This document shows positions 1 through 7,988 of a DNA stretch of 64,000 nucleotides, in pieces. The stretch comes from Lichenicoccus roseus (GTDB lineage Bacteria; Pseudomonadota; Alphaproteobacteria; Acetobacterales; Acetobacteraceae): assembly GCF_005844085.1 (NCBI RefSeq), contig NZ_VCDI01000004.1, positions 310,001-374,000 on the forward strand. The letters run 5' to 3'. Below the pieces are notes generated by a model. It saw nothing but the letters and a program-made list of their open reading frames with translations. It made no database searches and was not told the DNA's origin. Positions within the stretch are counted from its first letter, which is position 1. Each line of letters opens with the position of its first letter. The position numbers and the translations under genes were made by a program.

Positions 1-90
1 GGCTTATAGGGTCGTGCTGGATATAGCGGCTAATCGCCGGACCCGGCACGCCCCATGTGATCAACGGGATCACGCAGCAGGGGAGCTTCG

Positions 91-492
91 ATGGACATCA
101 CCAGGGCAGGCAGCACGGCCTCCACCAAGGGACCGGCGGACTGGTTCACCGGCACCGTCCGGATCGATCCGTTGTTCGCCGCACCCGATCCGGCACGCGT
201 CGGCGGCGCGCTGGTCACCTTCGAGCCGGGCGCGCGCACCGCCTGGCATACGCATCCGCTTGGCCAGACGCTGATCGTGACCACCGGGCTGGGCTGGGTG
301 CAGCGAGACGGCGGCCCGGTCGAGGAGATCCGGCCCGGCGACGTGGTCTGGTTCCCGCCGGGCGAGAAGCACTGGCATGGCGCCTCGGCGGCCACGGCCA
401 TGAGCCACATCGCCATCCAGGAGAAGCTGAACGGCTCTCCGGTCGATTGGCTGGAGCAGGTCAGCGACGCCGACTACCAGCGCCCGGCCTGA
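91..492 (+). CDS. Cupin-domain protein
   Basis: A 133-residue single-domain cupin. The first cupin motif is seen as [17 protein letters not shown] (about residues 51-67) and the second as [16 protein letters not shown] (about 89-104), so two His from motif 1 and one His from motif 2 are available for a metal. There is no signal peptide. The start is supported by GGGAG just upstream. It ends five bases before the stop of the convergent radical SAM gene. Small cupins of this kind include sugar-binding and dioxygenase-like proteins; the substrate cannot be told from sequence. Its closeness to the arsenic genes is suggestive but it is on the opposite strand, so a shared role is only a guess. Confidence 0.85.
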   Translation: MDITRAGSTASTKGPADWFTGTVRIDPLFAAPDPARVGGALVTFEPGARTAWHTHPLGQTLIVTTGLGWVQRDGGPVEEIRPGDVVWFPPGEKHWHGASAATAMSHIAIQEKLNGSPVDWLEQVSDADYQRPA

Positions 493-496
493 GGGC

Positions 497-1465
497 TCAT
501 CCGGAACAGCTGGCGCCACCAAGGACGCAGAAGCGCGCGCAGTGCGGGTGGTTGAGGGCGACCGGGCGGGACGCCTCCGCCAGCGTCGCGCCGAGGTCGA
601 ACTCGGGATCGTACGGAAGCAGCGTGCAGGCGACCACCCGGGCCTGCGCCTCGCCGCGCCGATGCACGACCATCCGGCTGTTCGCGCACATCACGTCGGC
701 AGGCGACTTGCCAAGGATGCCCCAGCAGGCGGTGCTGATCTCGGGCACGTCGACGGTGGCGTCCATCTCGGGCAGCAGTACGAGGCGGAAACGGTCGGCG
801 TCGTCGATGGCGAGGCCCTGCGCCGCGAACAAGGCCCGGTAGCCGGCGCGTGCCTCCTCTTCCGTTTCGCCGGCAAGGCGACGCCCCGCCACGGCGGCGG
901 AAATGTCGTTGGTATGGAGCCAGCGCAGCCCGTCCAGCGCCGGCACCCAGCTGCGCGGACCGCGCTCGGCTTCATGCACGGCCTGGCTGTGATGATCGAG
1001 ACTGATCCGGATCGTCAGCCGGTTGCCGTGCGCCGTGCGCAGGCGCAGCAGGGCGGCCTCGTGCCGGCGCATCGGCCGCATGCCGTTGCTGAGGACCAGC
1101 ACCGCATGGCCGTGCGCCAGGGCAAGCTCCAGCATCTCGATGATGTCCGGGTTCATGAACGGCTCGCCGCCGGTGAAGCCGATCTCGCGCGTGCCGAGCC
1201 GGTGCAACGCGATCTCGTCCAGGAAGCGTGCCATCTCGGCGGCATGCAGATAGACCAGCGCATCGTTGGTCGGCGTGCTCTCGATGTAGCAGTTGCAGCA
1301 GGCGAGATTGCACAAGGTGCCGGTGTTGAACCACAGCGTCTCCAGCGCCCGCAGCGTGACGTGGGCGCGCGGCTCGCCGGCCCGGGTCAGCTCCGGGTCG
1401 ACGAACTTGCCGGCCGCCAGCACCGGCAACGCGACACGGAACGGCGAGGCGCCCGCCGGCCGCAT
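497..1465 (-). CDS. Radical SAM protein of the arsenic locus
   Basis: A 322-residue radical SAM enzyme. The 4Fe-4S motif CNLACCNC gives CX3CX2C at residues 52, 56 and 59; the SAM-binding GGEP motif lies at about 99-102. The C-terminus carries three further cysteines (309, 313, 320) and ends GGASCSG, which could hold an auxiliary cluster or act as a thiol site. The chosen ATG overlaps the stop of the upstream flavoprotein gene as TGATG; a GTG four codons earlier is possible. It is last in a four-gene minus-strand operon with arsenosugar-type glycosyltransferases. The characterised arsenosugar enzyme ArsS also has a Cys-rich GSSC-like C-terminus, but the N-terminal half here reads differently, so I do not call it arsS. 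Confidence 0.85.
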   Translation of the reverse strand: MRPAGASPFRVALPVLAAGKFVDPELTRAGEPRAHVTLRALETLWFNTGTLCNLACCNCYIESTPTNDALVYLHAAEMARFLDEIALHRLGTREIGFTGGEPFMNPDIIEMLELALAHGHAVLVLSNGMRPMRRHEAALLRLRTAHGNRLTIRISLDHHSQAVHEAERGPRSWVPALDGLRWLHTNDISAAVAGRRLAGETEEEARAGYRALFAAQGLAIDDADRFRLVLLPEMDATVDVPEISTACWGILGKSPADVMCANSRMVVHRRGEAQARVVACTLLPYDPEFDLGATLAEASRPVALNHPHCARFCVLGGASCSG

Positions 1466-2886
1466 CAGGCGCGCCACCGACGGCTCGCGGCAACCGCGCG
1501 CGCCCAGCGTCTCGGCCAGGTGCCGAAGATTGCCGGCTGCCAGGCTGCGAAGGCGGCGGCTTTCGAGATCTCGCTGCGGGTCGGATAGGCGACGACGGCC
1601 GACATCAAGGCGAACGACGATGCCTTGCCGCCGATGATCTGGGTCCAGGGCAGCAGCAGCTCGCCGGCATGCGCGCCGACGATGGTGACGCCGACGACTT
1701 TCCCACGCGCGTGCACCAGCTTGAGAAAGCCGGCAGTATCCGCCTCGGTCACCGCGCGGTCGTTGCGGGCGAACGGCTCGCTGGTCACCGTCACGTCGCC
1801 ATGCCGATCACGCGCCTCCGCCTCGGTGAGACCGGCCTGCGCCAGCTCCGGATCGGTGTAGGTCACCCGTGGCAGGGCACGCCAGTCCATCCGGGCCGGC
1901 GCGCCCAGAGCGACCTCGCGTGCCACCAGCGCGCCTTCGTAGCCGGCCAGGTGGGTGAAACGCGGACCCGCCCGGCAATCCCCGATCGCATGGATCCGGT
2001 GGTTGCTGGTCCGCCTGCGTCCATCCACCACGATTCCATCCGCCCCTTCCAGCACCCCGGCAGCCGCGAGATCCAGCGCCTCGGTGTTCGCCCGCCGGCC
2101 GGTCGCCACCAGCAGGTGGCTGCCGGCGATGGCCTCGCCACCGGCGCAACGTACGATCACGCCCGGGTGGCGCTCCACGCGCTGCGCGGTGTCGTGCACG
2201 AAGCGCACGCCCTCCGCCTGCAGCTGCTTCACGACCACGTTGGCTGCATCACGATCGTCACGGGCAAGCGGCACGCCTGGATCGATCACCGTCACCGCGG
2301 ATCCGAGCCGCCGGAACGCCTGCGCCATCTCCAGCCCGATCGGACCGCTGCCGAGCACGAGGAGATGGGACGGCAAGGTCGCCAGGTCGAACAGGGTTTC
2401 GTTGGTCAGCGGCCCTGCCTCGGCAAGACCCTCGATCGGCGGCAGCGACGGGCGCGATCCGGTGGCGATCACGGTACGTGGGGCGCGCAGCCGGTGGTTG
2501 CCGGCCTGCAGGGTGACGGGGTCGAGAAAGCGGGCGCGGGCGTGGATCACCGTGACGCCCATGGCCTCGAAGCGCTGCTGGCTGTCGGCCGGCGCCAGCT
2601 CCGCGATCGCCCCCGCGACGTGCTCGCGCACCGCTGCGAAGTCCACGTCCGGCGGCTTAAGGGTCACACCCAGGCGGCCGCCCTGGCGTCCCGAGTGGGC
2701 GCGTGCAGCGGCGGCGATCAACGCCTTCGACGGCACGCAGCCGGTGTGCAGGCATTCGCCGCCCATGGCGCCGGCCTCGACCAGGGCCACCCGCAGGCCG
2801 AACATGGCGGCGCCCCCGGCCGCGGTCAGCCCGGCGGCTCCGGCGCCGATCACCACCAGGTCGAATCGATCCGGCCTACCGGACAT
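1465..2886 (-). CDS. FAD-dependent pyridine nucleotide-disulfide oxidoreductase, MerA-like
   Basis: A 473-residue flavoprotein of the dihydrolipoamide dehydrogenase/mercuric reductase family. It has the FAD-binding GAGAAG motif near the N-terminus, the redox-active disulfide CLHTGC (Cys45 and Cys50), the NAD(P)H-binding GSGPIG motif, and the second FAD motif IGDCRAG. At the C-terminus the lipoamide-dehydrogenase HPT..E catalytic segment reads YPTRSE, with Tyr in place of His, and no MerA-type C-terminal vicinal Cys pair is present, so it is unlikely to be a true lipoamide or mercuric reductase. The ATG at 2886 overlaps the end of the glycosyltransferase gene by 11 bases. Such mercuric reductase-like proteins often sit in arsenosugar-type clusters; the reaction is unknown. 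Confidence 0.85.
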   Translation of the reverse strand: MSGRPDRFDLVVIGAGAAGLTAAGGAAMFGLRVALVEAGAMGGECLHTGCVPSKALIAAAARAHSGRQGGRLGVTLKPPDVDFAAVREHVAGAIAELAPADSQQRFEAMGVTVIHARARFLDPVTLQAGNHRLRAPRTVIATGSRPSLPPIEGLAEAGPLTNETLFDLATLPSHLLVLGSGPIGLEMAQAFRRLGSAVTVIDPGVPLARDDRDAANVVVKQLQAEGVRFVHDTAQRVERHPGVIVRCAGGEAIAGSHLLVATGRRANTEALDLAAAGVLEGADGIVVDGRRRTSNHRIHAIGDCRAGPRFTHLAGYEGALVAREVALGAPARMDWRALPRVTYTDPELAQAGLTEAEARDRHGDVTVTSEPFARNDRAVTEADTAGFLKLVHARGKVVGVTIVGAHAGELLLPWTQIIGGKASSFALMSAVVAYPTRSEISKAAAFAAWQPAIFGTWPRRWARAVAASRRWRA

Positions 2887-3601
2887 CGGGATAATGCCGG
2901 CCAAGACGACGACGCGCGCCAAGGCCCCAGAGCAGCCCGACCTTCAGGTAGACCCAGTTGGCGCGCAGCGGTCCCCAGGCCGCGATGCGCCGGTCGGACG
3001 TCTGCACCACCCGCCCGACCAGACCGATCCGTCCGAGCGGGATGAACTTGATGCACAGGTCGGCTTCCTCCAGGACCGGCGTGCCGGGATCGCAGCCGCC
3101 TACGCGCAGGAAGTCGGCGCGCCGGAAGAACATCGCATGGTCGCCGAACAGCAGCCGGCCTCCGCGTGCGAACAGCAGCGGCCGCATCAGCAGCGGCGCA
3201 TACCAGGTCTTGATCCAGTTATGCAGGCTGGTGCCCCAGCGGGTCCGCTCCGGGCCGCAGATCAGCGGGATGAAGCCGCCAAGCGCCAGCCTCGGGTCGC
3301 GCAGCGCACCGGCGACGACAGCGACGAGATCGTCCGGCGGGATGGTGTCGGCGTGCAGCACGCAGACCAGCGGCGCCCGGGCGGCGGCGACACCCTCATT
3401 GATCTGCACGGCGCGGCCCCTGGGCGCCGTCACGACCTGCCAGCCGGCCTGGCGCGCCAGCGCCACGCTCGCATCGGCGCTGCCGCCATCCACCGCGATG
3501 ATCTCGGCAGCGGGCGGATGCAGCGCGGCGAGCACCCGGATCAGCCGCGGCAGCGCGGCTGCCTCGTCCAGCATCGGCACCACGATGGCAACATCGGTCA
3601 T
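2876..3601 (-). CDS. Family 2 glycosyltransferase, arsenosugar type (TIGR04283-like)
   Basis: A 241-residue GT-A fold glycosyltransferase. The N-terminus reads VAIVVPMLDEAAALP, followed by AVDGGSADAS and the metal-binding region VLHADTIPP, then GDHAMFFRR and LEEADLC in the acceptor half. This matches the short family 2 enzymes named for arsenosugar biosynthesis because they neighbour arsS/arsM. The start codon at 3601 overlaps the stop of the upstream gene as ATGA, showing translational coupling. The acceptor is unproven; attachment of a sugar or glycerol-like unit to a dimethylarsenoriboside is the attractive but inferred role. Confidence 0.85.
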   Translation of the reverse strand: MTDVAIVVPMLDEAAALPRLIRVLAALHPPAAEIIAVDGGSADASVALARQAGWQVVTAPRGRAVQINEGVAAARAPLVCVLHADTIPPDDLVAVVAGALRDPRLALGGFIPLICGPERTRWGTSLHNWIKTWYAPLLMRPLLFARGGRLLFGDHAMFFRRADFLRVGGCDPGTPVLEEADLCIKFIPLGRIGLVGRVVQTSDRRIAAWGPLRANWVYLKVGLLWGLGARRRLGRHYPDVR

Positions 3602-4173
3602 GGATGCAGTTCCGGCCAATCCGCCAGATCCTCCGGGCGGTCGATATCCGCGAGCGGCGGCAGCACCAGCGGCGCGATGCCGTGCTCCTGTAGCCGGCGC
3701 ATCGTCTCGGCGAATACGGTGTCGGTGCTCCAAGCCATGCCTTCGAAGGCGAACAGTACCGGCGCCCGGAAGCCGAGCAGGTAGTAGCCGCCGTCGAGCG
3801 CGGGGCCGATCACCGCGTCGTGCGTCGCGAGCGCAGCGGCGGCCTCCCGAAGCCTTGCGGCGGTCAGGCCAGGGGCGTCGCTGCCGATCACCATCCCCGG
3901 TGCAGGGACACGCGCCAGCCGGTCGCCGAGATCGCCGTCGCCCTGCCCGACCACCGCCACATCCTCGCCCAGCCACTCCGAGAAGACGGCGGGCTCGGCG
4001 CCAGTCACGCGCAGCTCGAACTTCAGGCCACTGCCGCGGGCGGCCTGCAGGGTGCGCTCGACCAGCCGGCGATGGATCGACGCCGCCGCCGCCGCGCCGA
4101 CCGCCGGGATCAGCCGGGTCTTGGCGAGGCCCGGGGTCGGGTAGCGGGCGAAGATGGCAAGCCCTGGGGACAT
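3598..4173 (-). CDS. DUF2064 glycosyltransferase, arsenosugar type (TIGR04282-like)
   Basis: A 191-residue protein of the CofC-like/DUF2064 nucleotidyl- or glycosyltransferase family. It begins with the family signature LAIFARYPTPGLAKTRL, has VIGSDAPGL near residue 98 and the substrate-pocket segment PALDGGYYLLG. In other bacteria this family is found beside the family 2 enzyme that follows here and beside arsM/arsS, hence the arsenosugar label. It is first in the minus-strand operon; only 54 bases separate its start from the divergent hydroxylase gene, so both promoters must lie in or next to that gap. Confidence 0.85.
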   Translation of the reverse strand: MSPGLAIFARYPTPGLAKTRLIPAVGAAAAASIHRRLVERTLQAARGSGLKFELRVTGAEPAVFSEWLGEDVAVVGQGDGDLGDRLARVPAPGMVIGSDAPGLTAARLREAAAALATHDAVIGPALDGGYYLLGFRAPVLFAFEGMAWSTDTVFAETMRRLQEHGIAPLVLPPLADIDRPEDLADWPELHP

Positions 4174-4227
4174 GGCTCACGACTTAGCGCCTCGACGCGG
4201 CGACGCCTATCGCGCAACGTCGGCTGC

Positions 4228-5019
4228 ATGTCGCGCCCACGTCCCGCCATCGCCAGCGCGGTCGCCTGCCTTGCCATCCTGGTTGCCGAGCGGGTCTGGC
4301 CGCTGCGTCGACTTCGCCAGCCGGTGCTGGTCCACGAGGGGCGCAACCTCGTCATGGGGGCACTGTGCGCGGCGGTGGTGGCCGGTCTCGAGGCTCCGAT
4401 CACCGACCGGATCGCCCGCGACAACATGACGCGGCGACGCGGCTTCGGCCAGCGCCTGCCGCGCCCGCTTGGCAAGGTCGCGGCCTTCCTGGCGATGGAT
4501 TACGGCTTCTATCTCTGGCATGTCGCCACCCACCGGCTGGCCCCGCTCTGGCGCTTCCACCGGGTCCACCATGTCGATGCCGACCTCAGCCTCTCGACGG
4601 CGCTGCGCTTCCACCTGGTCGACATGCTGGTGTCGCTGCCCTGGCGGATGGTCCAGGTGCGGGTGAGCGGCATCGATCCCGACGGACTGGCGGCCTGGCG
4701 GCGCTTCTTCACGCTCTCCATCCTGTTCCATCACAGCAACTGGCGGCTTCCCGGCGAATGGGATCGCCGGCTCGCCTGGGTCCTGACGACGCCGCGCATG
4801 CACGGCATCCACCATTCGGTCGGCCGGATCGAACGCGACAGCAACTGGTCGAGCGGCCTGAGCCTCTGGGACCGGCTGCACCGCACCATGCGCCTGGATG
4901 TCCCGCAATCGACGCCGGTGACCGGCATCGACGATCCGGCGGCGGTGGACGACATGACATTATGGGGCGCCTTGCGCGCGCCGTTCCGGTCGATGCCGTC
5001 GCCCGAACGTTATCTCTGA
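4228..5019 (+). CDS. Sterol desaturase/fatty acid hydroxylase family membrane protein
   Basis: A 263-residue membrane di-iron oxygenase. All three His clusters are visible: HVATH, HRVHH and HGIHH, the pattern of the fatty acid hydroxylase superfamily, with hydrophobic segments near the N-terminus and before the His boxes. I use ATG 4228 because it leaves 54 bases to the divergent gene and gives a family-like length; the frame is open further upstream but would overlap that gene. It precedes arsM by 22 bases and is probably cotranscribed with it. The substrate could be a lipid; a role in making an arsenic-containing lipid is inference from context only. Confidence 0.85.
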   Translation: MSRPRPAIASAVACLAILVAERVWPLRRLRQPVLVHEGRNLVMGALCAAVVAGLEAPITDRIARDNMTRRRGFGQRLPRPLGKVAAFLAMDYGFYLWHVATHRLAPLWRFHRVHHVDADLSLSTALRFHLVDMLVSLPWRMVQVRVSGIDPDGLAAWRRFFTLSILFHHSNWRLPGEWDRRLAWVLTTPRMHGIHHSVGRIERDSNWSSGLSLWDRLHRTMRLDVPQSTPVTGIDDPAAVDDMTLWGALRAPFRSMPSPERYL

Positions 5020-5041
5020 CGCCAGCGACCAGGAATTCACC

Positions 5042-6097
5042 ATGAACACGATCGAGAACAGCCGCAGCTATTACGGCGACATCCTGCAGGGCTCGGCCGA
5101 CCTGCGCACCGATGCATGCTGCACCACCGCGGCACCGCCGCCGGCGATCCGCGACGCCCTCGCCCGCGTGCATGACGAGGTCCGTGCGCGCTACTACGGT
5201 TGCGGGCTGGTCGCCCCGGATGCCATCGAGGGCGCGCATATCCTCGATCTGGGATCCGGCTCCGGACAGGACGCCTACGTGCTGGCGCAGCTGGTCGGGG
5301 AGCGCGGCAGCGTCACCGGCATCGACGCCACGCCCGCACAGCTCGACATCGCCACGCGGCATCTCGACTGGCACCGCGACCGCTTCGGCTACGCCCGCTC
5401 GAACGTTCGCTTCCAGCATGGCGATATCGAACACCTGGACGAGCTCGATCTGCCCGAGGGAGGCTACGACGTCATCGTGTCCAACTGCGTCATCAACCTG
5501 GTGTCGGACAAGCAGGCCGTGCTTGCTGCCGTGCACAGGCTGCTGAAGCCCGGCGGCGAGTTCTACTTCTCGGATGTCTATGCCGATCGGCGGGTGCCGG
5601 CGGCGCTGCGCCACGATCCGGTTCTGCATGGCGAATGCCTGTCCGGGGCGCTCTACTGGGGGGATTTCGAGCACCTCGCGAAACTGGCCGGCTTCGCCGA
5701 TCCGCGTCTGGTCGGCGATCGTCCGCTCGGCATCGGCGATGGACGTATCGCCAGGCTTGTCGACGGCATCGGCTTCTTTGCCGCGACCTGGCGCCTGTTC
5801 AAGCTGGACGGGCTGGAGCCGCGCTGCGAGGATTACGGCCAAGCGGTGCGCTATCTCGGCAGCATCGCGGGCTGTCCGCGCCGGTTCGACCTGGACCGCC
5901 ACCATGCGATCGAGACCGGTCGCATCTTCCCGGTCTGCGGCAACACGTGGCGGATGCTGGCCGGATCCCGCCTGGCGCCGCATTTCCAGTTCAGCGGCGA
6001 TTTCTCGCAGCACTACGGCGTGTTCCCGGGCTGCGGCACGTCGAGCCCGTTTGCAGGCAACCCCCCGGGAGCGGCCAAGGCCGCGGCGTGTTGCTGA
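5042..6097 (+). CDS. arsM: Arsenite methyltransferase, AS3MT-like
   Basis: A 351-residue SAM-dependent As(III) methyltransferase that reads strikingly like animal AS3MT rather than the shorter common bacterial ArsM. The N-terminus has YYGDILQ and SADLRTDACC; the SAM-binding motif is ILDLGSGSGQD. The four cysteines needed in AS3MT are all present in matching context: Cys26/27 (TDACCTT), Cys54 (YYGCGL), Cys149 (SNCVINLV) and Cys199 (GECLSGALYW). It ends with AACC, like the cysteine-rich tail of AS3MT. It converts arsenite to methylated arsenicals with a thiol donor. Position beside arsenosugar-type glycosyltransferases suggests methylation as a first step to a larger organoarsenical. Confidence 0.95.
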   Translation: MNTIENSRSYYGDILQGSADLRTDACCTTAAPPPAIRDALARVHDEVRARYYGCGLVAPDAIEGAHILDLGSGSGQDAYVLAQLVGERGSVTGIDATPAQLDIATRHLDWHRDRFGYARSNVRFQHGDIEHLDELDLPEGGYDVIVSNCVINLVSDKQAVLAAVHRLLKPGGEFYFSDVYADRRVPAALRHDPVLHGECLSGALYWGDFEHLAKLAGFADPRLVGDRPLGIGDGRIARLVDGIGFFAATWRLFKLDGLEPRCEDYGQAVRYLGSIAGCPRRFDLDRHHAIETGRIFPVCGNTWRMLAGSRLAPHFQFSGDFSQHYGVFPGCGTSSPFAGNPPGAAKAAACC

Positions 6098-6127
6098 TCG
6101 ACGCCGCCCGCGATCCGTCCGCGCGGA

Positions 6128-6571
6128 TCACTCCGGCTGGATAGAGACGATCAACGGATCGGTGCCGAGTGCCACCGTCATCCCGGTGACGCCGCTGCCT
6201 GTGCTGACCGGGGCAGTGCCGGTGAGCGGATCGTAGACCGACGCATCTGAGGTGACGTTGCCGAGGTAGATGCTGACGGTCGTCGGGCTGGTGGCGCTCT
6301 CGTTCCAGATTGCCAGCCAGAGGCTGCCGTCCGGCTTCTCCATCAGCACCGTGCGTGCGGTAACGGGCAGGTTCGCGAGCGTCGGCGTCAGCGCAGGCGC
6401 CGGTAGCGAGCCGGATGCGTATGCCAGCCCGGCGAGGGCGGCGTAGGGCGCGAAGGAGGCAGGGTCGTTGCCGGGGGCAAGGTCGCGTACGTGCGAAATG
6501 CCGAGATACTTCATGTCGGCCGCCGCCGTTGCGTTCACATACAGCGTGTTGAAAAGGCTATATCGGCGCAC
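6128..6571 (-). pseudogene. Probable remnant of a secreted glycoside hydrolase
   Basis: A 147-residue reading frame starting at GTG. Its C-terminal two thirds look like the terminal beta-sandwich of bacterial glycosidases: LMEKPDGSLWLAIWNE, then SIYLGNV and VYDPLTGTAPVST. Its first 30 residues (AADMKYLGISHVRDL) look like the segment of such enzymes that opens the catalytic barrel, but the barrel of roughly 200 residues that should lie between is absent. No signal peptide is present. I read this as an internally deleted gene. It lies downstream of the polyketide operon on the same strand. It could instead be a short expressed beta-sandwich protein. Confidence 0.45.
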
Positions 6572-6869
6572 GAACCGATGGAGGCGGCGACACTCAGGAT
6601 TGCAACGGCCACGGGATCTTCCGTCGGCAAATGGAGCGGGATGGCGTCAAGGCGCACTTCATCTGTGACGGCGGTCGATCCGCACGTTCACGATGTTGGT
6701 AATTTTCGTCAGTACGGCGATAGGACGTCCTGGCCCAAGCCGTCCGCGCAATCTTGATCGAGGATCGCTGTCAAATCGAGTCGGCCACTCAAGACATCAA
6801 AAATATCAAACCACAAAAACCGTTTTCCTAAAGTATCGACCAAGACGGCGAAATGCCTGTTTGCCGTTG
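6572..6869. other. Gene-free, AT-richer spacer
   Basis: About 300 bases between the hydrolase remnant and the FAD reductase gene. The part from about 6750 to 6840 is clearly richer in A and T than its surroundings. I see no convincing gene, RNA or mobile-element end; it may be decayed sequence belonging to the remnant. Confidence 0.5.
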
Positions 6870-7988
6870 CTACGGCAGCACCGGAAGGTCCGGTACCCGG
6901 GTCGCGATCGCCAGACGCTGGATCAGGCCGGGCCACAACCGCGCCCCCAACAGCAGCGCTACCTGCCCGCCGGTGCTTCGGCCGAGTGCGCTCAGGCCGC
7001 TGGCGATGCGCATCTGCGGCCGCAGCGCCCGGTGCATCCGCTCGTGGTAGGCTGCAGCGGCTTCACCCGTCAGCACCGCACGGGCCGCCTGCTTGGCGGT
7101 ATGCAGGGCGATCGACATGCCGTCGCCGGTAAACGACGGGATCACCGCCATCTGGTCGCCCAGCCTGTACAGATCGCAGGGCGCTTCCTCGCCGCCGCGA
7201 TGCAGGAAGCCGTACGGCACCCGGGCAATGCTCAGCGGCCGGTCCAGGCGGTCCGTTGCCCCCTGCAGGCGATGCCGCAGATGCGCGCTCTCCGCCGTCA
7301 GGGACTGCAGCAGGCCACGCCAGTCACCGCCTGCGTGCGCGAAGCGGTCCGACGTCGTCACCAGGCAGAGGTTGGCAATGCCGCCCTCGACCATCTGCAG
7401 CCCGGCATAACCGTCGCGGAACAGCATCAGCTCGACATGGCCCTCCAGGGCAGTCCTGCTTGCCTGCAGCAACGCAAAGTAGCTCTTGAAGCACAACTGG
7501 CTCCGGGAACTCCGGCCGGGCGGCGACCGCCGCATGCCGCGCAGGTCGTGCTTGCCGGTGGCGAGCAGCACGCCCTCGCCCCGCACACCTTCGCCGCCAT
7601 CCAGTTCGAGCCCGGTCGCGCCGCTCTCGGTCACCGTACGCCGAACCAGGCAACCGGTGCGGATCCCGGCGCCCGACGCCGCCGCATGTGACAGCAGGGC
7701 GGCATCGAGCCGTCGCCTGGTCAGGCTGCTGCCGGTGAAGGGCAGCGCCGCCTCGATCAGCGATGAACCGCGGGCCACACGCACGCGCTCGATGGCGACC
7801 GCCCCGAGAGCGTCAAGGTCGAGCCCGAGCGATGCGAGATGCCGGCGCGCCTCGATGCTGATGAACTCGCCGCAGATCTTGTGCCGGGCGACGCGCTCGC
7901 GCTCGAACAAGGTAACCGGCCGCCCCTGCTGCGCCAGGTCGCAGGCGGCCGCGGCACCGGCCAACCCGCCGCCGGCCACCAGGATCAT
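6870..7988 (-). CDS. FAD-dependent monooxygenase/reductase (geranylgeranyl reductase-like)
   Basis: A 372-residue flavoprotein beginning MILVAGGGLAGAAAACDLAQ, a GxGxxG FAD-binding fold, followed by RHKICGEF near residue 50 and the second FAD motif RLGDQMAVIPSFTGDGM, which are typical of the geranylgeranyl reductase/tryptophan halogenase-like group. The ATG at 7988 overlaps the stop of the methyltransferase gene as ATGA. It is the last gene of the ACP-KS-type III PKS operon and would tailor the polyketide by hydroxylation or reduction. Similar oxidoreductases accompany type III polyketide synthases in other bacteria; the exact reaction is unknown. Confidence 0.85.
   Translation of the reverse strand: MILVAGGGLAGAAAACDLAQQGRPVTLFERERVARHKICGEFISIEARRHLASLGLDLDALGAVAIERVRVARGSSLIEAALPFTGSSLTRRRLDAALLSHAAASGAGIRTGCLVRRTVTESGATGLELDGGEGVRGEGVLLATGKHDLRGMRRSPPGRSSRSQLCFKSYFALLQASRTALEGHVELMLFRDGYAGLQMVEGGIANLCLVTTSDRFAHAGGDWRGLLQSLTAESAHLRHRLQGATDRLDRPLSIARVPYGFLHRGGEEAPCDLYRLGDQMAVIPSFTGDGMSIALHTAKQAARAVLTGEAAAAYHERMHRALRPQMRIASGLSALGRSTGGQVALLLGARLWPGLIQRLAIATRVPDLPVLP

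Noticed and set aside
1-90. Possible end of an upstream gene
   Set aside because: No frame gives a recognisable C-terminus in these bases; only a ribosome-binding site for the cupin gene is visible.
497-560. Possible selenocysteine read-through at the TGA of the radical SAM gene
   Set aside because: The sequence after TGA is low-complexity Arg/Pro-rich and I see no conserved continuation or convincing SECIS-like hairpin.
6709-6936. 75-codon minus-strand frame in the spacer
   Set aside because: It overlaps the end of the FAD reductase gene, shows no motif and looks like a chance frame.
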